From positions 137,864,320 to 137,928,319 of the forward strand of contig BSWB01000003.1 of NCBI GenBank assembly GCA_033239125.1: a stretch of DNA of 64,000 bases, given 5' to 3'. Source of the stretch: Fagopyrum homotropicum. Its lineage: Eukaryota; Streptophyta; Magnoliopsida; Caryophyllales; Polygonaceae. Positions 11,203 to 20,959 of this stretch are shown here, piece after piece. Position numbers and translations under genes: made by a program. A model generated the notes under the pieces. The model searched no databases. It worked only from the letters and a program-made list of their open reading frames with translations, and was not told where the DNA came from. Each line of letters opens with the position of its first letter. Within the stretch, counting starts at the first letter, position 1.

Positions 11203-11702
11203 GTAAGTCCGTAGGACTTACTTAGCTACCATCCCTATATTGGGTGTTGCATGAGTGGTGTGTGCTTTATATGTTTGCTATGATATCATGAGTTGTCGTT
11301 TTTATCGACCTATGTTCTATTGACTGCCCCACTGCGTGGCTGTGATAACCTTTCCCTTTCATCCCGCTGTGGAGTCTGGGAGGTTCTCTGATGTCGGGCC
11401 AGACTGGTTTACAGGAAGGGCGCAATCCACTCCCATAGGGTACACGGATTGTGTGACCGATACTCGTACAGCTGGACATTGTACTCAGAGGCGGGGATGT
11501 ATCGGTCCTCGTGTCACATACTTTCATCTATCTATATATATACGATTTTTGAGTGAATGGTTATTATATAAAGATAATAAATGGGTAAATGTGTGATAGC
11601 ATGCTGATGTGTTTATCTTTCATGATTGTGCTTGTGCTTATGCATTACCTCATATATGTATGGTTAGCTAACGGTTTCATACCGTGTTATAGATGTTTAC
11701 AG
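11203..11702 (+). other. Predicted intron in B 3' LTR
   Basis: Exact counterpart of 4394-4893: hairpin donor at 11203-11221, acceptor TTTACAG at 11702. Confidence 0.45.
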
Positions 11703-12025
11703 GTTAGGCGCTACTGGGTGATTTGGCAGGGTGACAGGCCGAGGACTCTCGTACATTAGGTGGTTGGTTTGGGGTTGTTGTGTTTCCCCTCCTGCGTGAG
11801 GATGATCTTTTGTACCTCCTATGTGAGGATGTCGTTTTATGTACTCGGCTATGTTGTTGTTTACTTTGGGTCGTACAGTTTATATTGTGTTATGCATTTG
11901 TTTTATATCTGTCAGTGCCTTGTTGTAAGGTCCAGTGAACTTGTTGTCAAGCTAGGGTCAGGATCCATTGTGAGATCCTAGCCCAATGTGACATCCCGAG
12001 TCCCGCGGATTCGGGGTGTTACAAC

Positions 12026-12193
12026 GAATGTGAGATCTTCGAAGATTCCCGATTCAGGAACGGATCAAAAGGACCATTTCATTCTTCAACTGAATCTCTC
12101 ATAGCTGCAAGTCTTATGAACAAAGTTGTATCTTCTGCAAAAGGAGAAAAAATGTCATTATACAGTGTGCAACCTTTAAAGAATTGCTTTTGA
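12026..12193 (+). pseudogene. Unrecognised 55-codon open frame, possible 3' exon of a disrupted host gene
   Basis: Reading from the B/host junction, one frame stays open for 55 codons and stops at TGA 12191-12193. It starts ECEIFEDSRFRNGSKGPF and ends YSVQPLKNCF, with a serine-rich middle (HSSTESLIAASLMNKVVSS). Its composition is unlike the retroelement frames around it. I do not recognise the family. It could be the last exon of a host gene cut by element B, or chance. The upstream part would lie left of the window, beyond B. The roughly 240 bp that follow are AT-rich, with TTTATATAAG and several TTTTGTGTTTG-like runs. Confidence 0.35.
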
Positions 12194-12433
12194 AAGCTGC
12201 ACCAGGAAATTGTCAAAAAAGGGTATAACATTGGGAAACAATTTGGAAGCACCGGGAATGTTCTTCTACAAAATGCAACCCCACCTCATAGGATCAAGGC
12301 TGGATTTTAATTGATCCGGTGAAAAACTGTTCGTATCTATTCCGATTCTTTATTTCCTATGTAACCGAAAAATGAAACGTATTTTGTGTTTGGTTACATT
12401 TTATATAAGCTGGTATAAACAAGCTTTGAGTTT

Positions 12434-12438
12434 GAACT
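12434..12438. repeat. Left target-site duplication of M1 (GAACT)
   Basis: Identical to 27733-27737 on the other side of the element. Confidence 0.88.
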
Positions 12439-12749
12439 TGTAACACCCCGAATTCTCAGAACTCGGGACATTACTGGTTAGGGCCTCACAATGGGTGCCG
12501 ACCTCAGTTTGACAACAATTTTACTAGGATCTTGCAACAAGACACAAATAAGAAAAACCGAAATTCATAAAAATGTATTTTTAAAATGATGAATGCAACA
12601 AGGTCTAACAGCCTGTAAAACTTAAACAACGGAAAAGACTAATTGTCCTTATCAAGATGAAAGAACAACAAGATAAGACCCAACCCCACTCTAAGGAGTA
12701 CGGAGACCCGCTGACCACTACTTCCGGATCACTTAGTTGCTGCTCTAAC

Positions 12750-13202
12750 CTGCGGTGAATCTAAAACACAACAGAACAACCACTAGCTAATTATCTAAAC
12801 ATTAGAAGAAAATAATTGCACACACACATAGCAATAATAAACACCCATCATGCTTTCAAACAAATCCATTTATTATCTTCATTTAAGTCATTCACTCTTA
12901 CTAATGATACTTATTTTGTGACACGAGGGATTCCCAAACCTCGCCTCCGCCCCCGTGTACCCATCAGGAATGGATCTGATGCATCTCACCGTGTACCTGT
13001 ATGGTCTGGGTATAGAGAACCTCCCAGTCTCCTGGCAGAGCTGGGTAGTGATGTCACGTCCCGTTATACATACACTTGGGCCTTAACACATAATAACGAC
13101 GGTCGTCCTAACAAGTTGTTATTATAACACACAAGGTACACACACCACTACTATCACTCAACTAATATCCAGAAACCAGCTAAGTAAGTCGCAAGGACTT
13201 AC
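12750..13202 (-). other. Predicted intron in M1 3' LTR
   Basis: On the minus strand the donor GTAAGTCCTTGCGACTTAC starts at 13202 and the acceptor CCGCAG|GTTAG ends at 12750. Same arrangement as element A. Confidence 0.45.
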
Positions 13203-14166
13203 TTGAATCAAACCTCAACTCTCAATTTCTCAACTCGGTCCGCAACCGTAGAAACTCAAACGCCTGTCACACAAGGCACGTGGATCAATAATGCATCCCA
13301 CTTTCTTAGAAGTCTCCAAGTTCTAAGATATATAATCGATCATAAAGAAATTACCAAAGTACCCTTATACGGGTAAATGACCATTTTACCCCTGGTCCCG
13401 AAACTCTATAAAAATTCTATAACAAGGTTCCAAACTATTCTTTAGAACTCAAAATCACACTCTCACTCTAGAAAGGAAGTTTGTTAAAGTTTTAGAAGAG
13501 TTAAACACATTCTTGACTTTCATAAAAAGTCGCTAAGGTCCAACTTTGGCTTAAGATATGAGGATCGGATAAAAGTATTAAATTCCGAAATAAATCTCTA
13601 GATCTTCTATGATATGCATACTAAACATAGGGGAAAAGATCTCTCAAAAATAGTCAACCATAACTCCTACATAATTCTCTGAAGTTGGTAAAAAAAAACT
13701 AGAATTTCTATACTTAGTCAACAAATTTCCTTCTGCTGTAAAAACAGCCCAACTACTCTACTTTGGAACCTTATAGATTCTAATCTGACCGTTAACTCGT
13801 TCCCAAATTTTAACACAATAAATTACATGTATCCATCTACGACATATCAAAAATTCAACGATGGATTCTCAATATAATGTATCAAAACATGATCCCAAAC
13901 TCAGCATGTCAATGCCGGAACATAATGTGTGTAAAAGATCCTAATTTCGACTCTCCTTGCCTGCATATGTTCCCTTATTTCTACTTAGAGATCTTTAGTG
14001 TAGAAACCAGCCTATTCTATGTTTACTTTAACCATACATCTATATTACTGTCATCCTTAATCATCAAACTCAAGTAATACACCCTACAGAACATTATGGT
14101 ACTATGATTGAAGGTTTTGTCTTCTTACCACAACAGCGAAGGGTCCGGTTGCTGTTGATCTCACAA

Positions 14167-14220
14167 CAACCATGCTATTACAACTCTCGATCGACTGCGA
14201 GAGTTGTAATAGCATGGTTG
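14167..14220. repeat. Perfect 23-bp-arm palindrome created in M1
   Basis: Arms 14167-14189 and 14198-14220 are exact reverse complements around the 8-nt loop ATCGACTG. In the other M LTRs only the inner stem CTCTCG/CGAGAG is present (36739-36758, 26732 region, 52638 region). The outer left arm is a reverse-complement copy of the right arm. Confidence 0.95.
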
Positions 14221-14598
14221 CCTTGGGGTACAGGGTACGCTGAGACGGGACTGCCCTTTCTCCGTTTCTCTGAATCGGGACATGGGAGAAGGTAAGGTAC
14301 GTGCGAGATGGCCGGCGTGATTTGCGTCATTGGAGAGGGGAGATCATCAGCGGTTTAACAGGTAGGCGGAAGACCAGCAATCAACCCTGGTCGTCTTGGG
14401 CTTCCTTTCCTCATGGCTTGCAATGATCTTCTACAAGAGCAACGTCCCTGGGCTGCTACTTCCTGGACAGGCTGGATCATCTCCCGGGTTGATGAGGACA
14501 AGGGCTTCCTAGACTGGCGTGGAGCAAGAGGTGAAAGGGCTGCAGCAAGTATGGAAAGTATATAGGTTGTAGAAGGCGATACATCTCAGGCCGATCTA

Positions 14599-14603
14599 GA
14601 TGG
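14599..14603. repeat. Left target-site duplication of D1 (GATGG)
   Basis: Matches 23700-23704. The same five bases flank D2 (37154-37158 and 46253-46257). Confidence 0.9.
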
Positions 14604-17229
14604 TGTAACGCCCCGTTCTTTCCGTTCTTTTGGATGCGTTCCGATTTTTATTTTCTCCCTACTTTCGATTCGTTCATAACACGAGATTTCTTTATATTAT
14701 TATTTAAAGATAATATTCGACATAAAAATAGCTTTCCGGGTATTTTATTGTTTTGGCGTACATATATGAATTACCGTATTTTATTTTTAGTTGGAAAAGT
14801 CGGAAATTTCCGATTCGGAAATCCCGTTCCGATCGTTTAATCGAGTTTTGCCCTATTCCTTTGCTCTTTATTCGTTTTCTTTTATTTTCTTTTTCTTTTC
14901 TCCAACCCCTTTTGTCTCTTGCGCGTTGGAGCTATCCAGGTGATGGCAGGCCGCCTCCTCGTTCTCTCCTGTCTGCAGCTGCGAGATGTCCGTCCCCTAC
15001 CCTAGCCTGCAGTTCGACCATTCGCTCCTCTCACCTTCTATGAACTGCTGCTTCCCTTCCTATCCCACTCTTCTCACAACTCTCACCATTTCCCTCAACT
15101 CACCTTTTTCCTCTATTCTCTTCCTTCCTCCAGATCTGTGTGACAATAACCAATGGATCCGCCGGGAGCGCTACAGCCGCTTATTCTTCCGCCTCAGTCC
15201 GCCGGAACGCTGCAGTCTGCTCCGCCTCAGCCCACCGGAGCCGCCACGCCCCTCCCCTGCTGGTGAGTTGCGCCTCTCTGCCCCTCTCCTTTCCTTTTCA
15301 TTTTTCTCTCTTCTGTGTAATTGGTGGCCGTGTTGCTGTGACAGCCGCCGGACACAACGTCGCCGGAGAAGCAACCTTGCCGCCTCGCCTTGCAGTGCCG
15401 TTACCGAAGCCCTGCCGCCGTCGCCAAGGTGAGCCCTCGCTGCATGACGCCGCCGGTTCCCCTGCTCAGCCTATACCCCTTGCGCCTCATCAATCGGATT
15501 AAAGAAACCCTAATCCCCATATTCAAATCGGGCCCCTTCTTTTTGGTATAATTGTAGTTTGGCCCTGTAGATTTAAATAACTACAGATTGTACCCATAGC
15601 TTTATAATAACTGCAGTTCTAACCTATATTTCTGGATTGTTGCATTTATGCCCTATGTTGCATAAATTTCAGAAAATGCCACAAGGCTTAATTAAGGATG
15701 ATGACCCGTATTTATGAAATTGTATGATTTTTCCAGGGAAAACGTGTTTACGGGTTTTAAACTTGGATTTTTCTTCGAGTTTTATCCTTATATTTATATA
15801 CTATATATGTTGTCCTTTGTTGGATTAAATTTGGTTGATGGCTCGAAGTTTTAATTGCGGTTTAAAACCAAGTTTGTGAATTTATACTTTTTCCCGAAGG
15901 GATTATTTATGAGTTTTAACGATCGCATTTGGAAAACGAGTTTTAGCTTTGAGCTATACATTATATATATTTAAAATCGATTTAGCATATAAGCTAAATT
16001 CGCTTAGCTTTGTTCTTAGGTCCCGAAAGCGCCCGGCAAAGACCAACGAACCCATTTTCGACATCCGTAGCTCGCATTTCACCTTCGACCTCGTGTGAGT
16101 ATCTTCTCTCTCGTTCTAGTTATGTATAGTGGTAGAATCATGCTAGGTTGGATCTAGCATAACTTAGAGCAAATGCCACTTAGTGGTTGTGGACTTTAGG
16201 TGAGGATTTGAGGATGGCTTGAACGTTCTAAAGGGAGTTGAGTTGCGTATGTTATCATGTGAGCTTTGTTGAGGTTGTAAGTATGTGTTTGTTGAGATGG
16301 TGGAGTTAGGATGGAAGTATCCTCATGTTGTTATAGTTGAGATCTCGTGAGTTTATGAGGGTTAGAGATGTATCCTAGATTATGAAAGTGTATGACCCAA
16401 TAAGGTCATATAGGACTAGAAGTCTTAGGAATTCTAGCTTGCGTGAGTGGTTTTTTGATTATCGTGCCTTGTCTTGAACAGGCATTGGATATATTCTTTC
16501 GGAGAGTGTTATCGGTTTCGGTTAGCTTTGAGATGAGGTAACTCCTCGGACTTACTTAGCCGCTTCTATGCCTTATTTGGATGTATATGGTGGTGTGTGT
16601 TTACCGCTTTTAAGCATGAAAATGGATTAGGATTTACTTGACCTTATTTAATGGCCCATTGTTACTACTATTATTATTGGGCGGTGACATCACCGCTCAG
16701 TTTCCCGAGGGAGACTGGGGGGATCTCTGCGACCAGGCCATACACGGTATACGGGCGGGCTTCTTCATCACTCCCTCGGGGTATACGGGTTGGGCGCCGC
16801 CACACTCTTGTTGGTTACACGGGGACAGAGGCGAGAGTTATAAGACTCTCGTGTCACACTTGAACGAATGGATTAGATATGGAATAACCTAAAAAGATAA
16901 TAAGTAATGGATGTGTTAGTTTATGAGCATGTTGTGTGTTTGTGTTCCTATGTGTGTTTGTGCAATATTATTCTTATCATGCCTAGAATGTGAGCTAACG
17001 GTTTTATACCGATTGTTGTAGTTGATGTGCAGGTTAGGATGTGGTTGAGTGATCCGGAGGAGTGGGCAACCGGGGTTTCATAACATTGCATAAAAATGTA
17101 TTTTGGTTTTGGCCTTTATTTGTGCCTTGTTGCAAGATCCGGTGAAATTGTTGTCAGGCTAAGGGTCGGGACCCATTGTGAGGTCTCCGCCGGTAGCCTC
17201 CCGATATCCTGCGGATTTGGGGTGTTACA
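14604..17229 (+). repeat. D1 5' LTR (2,626 bp)
   Basis: Shorter than its 3' partner by 114 bp net because the segment equivalent to about 23431-23545 is missing at 17071-17080. It contains a GC/CT-rich leader-like stretch (14930-15500) with a small GT-AG candidate intron (15263-15344) and the conserved predicted intron 16538-17032. Only low-complexity open frames. Confidence 0.92.
16538..17032 (+). other. Predicted intron in D1 5' LTR
   Basis: Donor AG|GTAACTCC (a G-to-C change from GTAAGT) faces GGACTTAC at 16548-16555. GCTAACGG is near 16994 and the acceptor GATGTGCAG|GTTAG ends at 17032. The GTGACA...TGTCAC island is 16684-16857. Confidence 0.4.
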
Positions 17230-17233
17230 AAAG

Positions 17234-17251
17234 TGGTATCAGAGCCCTAGG
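17234..17251 (+). other. Primer binding site of D1
   Basis: TGGTATCAGAGCCCTAGG, initiator-Met tRNA type, four bases after the LTR. Confidence 0.93.
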
Positions 17252-20200
17252 TTGACAACAATGGCACTCGCAATCTTCTAAAGGCCGAATAGAAATAAAT
17301 TGAACCCTCAAGGGTTCTGAGTTTTAAAAAAAAATGAATTTCGTTTTCAAATCATGTGCATGAGTCAGTTGGGGTAGAATGTACGGGATCACCACTTCCT
17401 TTGCGGATCTCGGCGACGTAGTTATTGATTATTATATTATGTATATATATGTGTACATATGTAGATATGTATATATGGACTTAGGATGTTTTGGACTATA
17501 CTTGTATGTTGAATTGTAAATTGTTTATGGACTGATTATGTTAATAGTAGTAGCATGACGTTTATATATTTATATATTTATATATAAACATATGGTATGC
17601 TAATATCATATTAGTGATAGTGGACCTTATAGCTAGGATGATAGAAAGCTATCATCGCCCCCTCGGACAACGCCTTTTGGCTTAGGATAGTATACATACG
17701 AAGATGAGTATTCTCAAGTTATCGAGTTGAGCATCAAGTTTACGCAAACACCCCGATGATTTCCTGGACTCCTTTAAGAGGACATCGAAGAAGAAGACTA
17801 GAGATGACGTAACCAAATGACAAACAAATAAAAAGGGAACCTCGTGTCGACTCAAGCGAAACCAAGGTGGAGACTTTACCAATATAAAAGCGACATGAAG
17901 ACGTGAGGGTGGTACCAAGGAAACAATGAAGGAACATCAATGAGGCAACTAGAGACAACGAACGTAACATTTTTCCAAGTGCGGTGTCGATGAACTAAAG
18001 ATGCGAATCAAGTAAAGGGGACTACATTCTTGCTCGAGAATAAAAGTGGCATTTTAAGTAAGACGAGTTTTCAATAGGTGCTCCTAAGCATGGGAGTCAA
18101 GATGAAAAGAGTGGTCCAAGAATTTGGAAAGATTGACAGGAACCGGAAGTTAAGATTACGGAGGTACCAAAGGGTGAAGTGACGATCTTTGCGAGATCCT
18201 AAGTGGGTGACTTATTCAGATATACGAGAGTTACAAGGAGGATCACAAGGTGAAAGTTCACATAGTATAATTACCTTGTGGGGTCAATCGATTTCCGTCA
18301 TTGTGATGAGACTAAGCAACGCTAAAAAAGGAGGAAGTGTGTGAGGATGATGATGATCTTCGGAAGTTGAAAGAGGAAACAAGGAGCTGGATCGAAGAAC
18401 TTAAGTTAACAACCAATAAGGATGCGAGTGGAGGCTAATTAATGTCAGAATATTTGAGGAGTGCATTTGCAAAACATTATGAAGAGTGGTTAAGCCTATA
18501 AAGGTAGGACACGTGAGACGAGAGAGTTGGGTAGGTATGGTTATCTTACAGAAGTGGAAGGAAGAGAGGAGCGTAGAAAGAGCTAACGGAGTTGAAGCAG
18601 AGTAAAATGAGCTAGTGAAGTTAAGACAAAGTACCTCGGGAGGGTATCCTTTCAGGAGTATGGTAGCATGGAAGTATGGTAGGAGGGTAAGTCGTTAACT
18701 TCGAAGAAGGTCAGATACAAGTTAATCGGTGACAACTGAGAACACACAAGTGCGGGCTATCTCTGGATGTGTGTAGATGGGAAGAGTAAACAAGACTATG
18801 GGAACATATAGGATCGGGAACAAGAGCTTGGAGTATTCGCGGTGGATCAATGTCAATAGTAAGGAGCTACATCAATGGGCGCGCATTTGTCTTAATCAAA
18901 TAGTGTTAAACGAGTTCAAACAAGTAGTTATAACAAGACCTCCGAGGAGGAGATTGTAACGATCTTACGCGACCTTCGTAGGTCATGGGATTGACATATG
19001 GGAGAACGCCATGGGTTACAACTTTATAAGGTTTGATCATGGTAAGGAGAGCTAGTGGATCAACTGTAAGATGAGGCTTCCATAGTTGTACATAGAATAC
19101 TGAGAAATACATAAGGTGATCAACAATAGTAAGGGAAGACTGGACTTTTGAAGTTTGAAGTTGATTTGAGATGTACAAGAAGTACATGAAAGATGGAGGA
19201 TAGAATCTCTATGGTCGATTAAACGTTACATAAGAAAAGGGAGTGAGTTCTACACCTACTCGAAGAAGTGATGCAAGCTTTGGTAGAATACAAAGAAGGT
19301 AATACTAATATATTATAAGGCGTGATTAAGTCCTGAAGTTAGGACCTTCATGACTTCACATAAATGTGAAAATCTCCTGAGTTTTGGAGATGAAGGATAT
19401 TTGAAAGAGGACGGTGAACATTCCAGCTAAAGAAGTATTAAACCACGTGTTCGATGGACGTCACCTCAACAGATCAAGGTGGACCACTTGACCAATGTTA
19501 AGACAAGATTTTGTCGATATCTTACAATATATGATGGGAGAAGAAAAGTTGGAACCCGAGATGGAACGGATTTCAATGCATCGGAAGGTGGATTTACCAT
19601 TAAGAAGATTTGAAGTGATTATAGAGGACACCAGTCTGCGAAGAGAGAGACGACTATCTCCGTTGTACATTGGTTACTATAAGTTGAGCAACATTACAAT
19701 GAAGGACAAGTATCCCTTACCATGAATCGGGGACCTACTCGATTAGTTGCAAGGATCGGTAGTTTCTTCTAAGATTAACTAAGATTTGATTGTTACCGTT
19801 TGAGAAGTCGGGACTCGAATATTGCAAATACGGCATTCCGGACAACTATGGTCACTACGAGTTTTAGTGATTCCATATGGGCTTACTAATGCCTAGATAA
19901 GATATTTGCATCTACTCTAAAAGAAGAGAAAAAGTGTATGACAAGTTGTCACGGGATGGAAAAACCACGAAAGATGTAAAAGAAGGTACAAGTTTTCGTA
20001 GATGTACCGAGCTTTACCAGATCTATGAAGGGAGGAGTTGAATAACGCCAATTATGGTAACCTACTACGAATAACGATGAATTATTGAATGGGACGAAGA
20101 AAATTAACAATAGAGATGTTGAGAGTTAAGAGAAGATTCATTGGTGTAACTGTTTTGAAATTGTCTCGGGTATGATGGGTTTGAAGTGTACAAGCGGTTC

Positions 20201-20940
20201 TCCTAGACAAGGTCTTAATGGAGTGTTGAGGAATGATGTAAAGTTAATAACATGCATGTCTCGTGAGTAGAAGTAGTGTGAAGTAAAGTACTACCTTCAT
20301 TCCTTGGAACTCGCGGCAAGAAATGAGAAAACGTAACATCAAAGTTTGGTTTGACGAGAACCAAAGCCAACGGTGTAAATTGGAAGTTCGACCGTCTTTG
20401 TTAGAAAGAAGAAAAGAAGAAACATAATGGACTTGATGTATTGAGAAAGACCCGAGAATAAAGTTGAGTTCTGATATATCGAATCTTTTTAAGATCTTAG
20501 CGCAAGTTAGGAAAGTGGCTTACCGGTTGGCGTAGCCGCCAAGAGTAGAAAGTGTTCACCCGGTGTTCATGTGCACCAGTCGAGGGAGTATGTACATGAC
20601 TCGAGACATGTAGTCTGTTGTGAAGATCTAGTCGAGACGAGGACCCAATAAGGCTAACTGGAAGACGTAGGATAGTATCTTTAGTCGAGTTTTACGCAGG
20701 TTTAGCGAGACCTATAGGACCGTCGGTTTAGTCCCGAGATCTTTCCATGGTTATGCTTATGTGATTTTTGACGCGATGTGTTTATGTGTATTTCGTATGA
20801 GTATATCTTGAGAGTCTTTGTGTGTCTAGGCGGGTAGACTCTGGTTTTGAGGGCCGTAGTTGCCACTTTATAGTGTTCCGAACGGTTAGCGAGACGTGAG
20901 TGTTCGAGAGTTCGGGTTTAGCAAGTTTCGGGCCGAAACT
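17252..20940 (+). pseudogene. Decayed gag-pol of D1
   Basis: The region is unreadable as a protein but keeps fossils in gypsy order. A lysine/arginine-rich stretch (about 17700-17900) matches the Gag-side region of element E (61690-61941). An RT segment MKDKYPLP, followed by a broken IGDLLD and LQG, lies at about 19700-19755. AFRT, YGHYEF and VIPYGLTNA occur at about 19832-19895 in different frames. An integrase C-terminal tail VHVHQSREYVHD is at about 20564-20600. I cannot find protease, zinc knuckles, the YIDD box or a chromodomain. The internal region (3.7 kb) is short for a full Gag-Pol (usually 4.5 kb or more), so parts are deleted. D2 has the same breaks, so the decay precedes the duplication. 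Confidence 0.75.
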
Positions 20941-20959
20941 TGTTTTTAGGGGGACCTGA
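20936..20959 (+). other. Polypurine tract region of D1
   Basis: AAACTTGTTTTTAGGGGGAC then CTGA, just before the 3' LTR. Preceded by TTTCGGGCCG, the counterpart of TTTCGGGACG in A and B. Confidence 0.75.

Larger units (their letters stand above)
3590..12023 (+). mobile_element. Element B: young but non-coding gypsy LTR retrotransposon
   Basis: Parts: truncated 5' LTR (3590-5214), primer site (5219-5236), internal region (5215-9894), 3' LTR (9895-12023). The first ~504 bp of the 5' LTR are separated from the rest by the nested element A and lie off-window. The two LTR pieces align base for base over 1,625 positions with about seven differences by eye, so insertion was recent. Even so, the interior has no open frame above about 90 codons. 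The probable right target duplication is acgaa (12024-12028). Confidence 0.92.
9895..12023 (+). repeat. Element B 3' LTR, complete (2,129 bp)
   Basis: TGTAATAACTAGG to GGTGTTACA. It includes a TATA box at 10398 and a predicted intron at 11203-11702 identical in layout to the 5' copy. It gives the reference for the part of the 5' LTR now off-window (equivalent to 9895-10398). Confidence 0.92.
12024..12438 (+). other. Host-like segment trapped between elements B and M1
   Basis: This is the only non-LTR sequence in the left 27 kb. It is bounded left by the end of element B and right by GAACT, the target duplication of M1, and continues after M1 at 27738. It contains the short open frame 12026-12193 and then an AT-rich stretch that looks like a 3' untranslated region. 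Confidence 0.7.
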
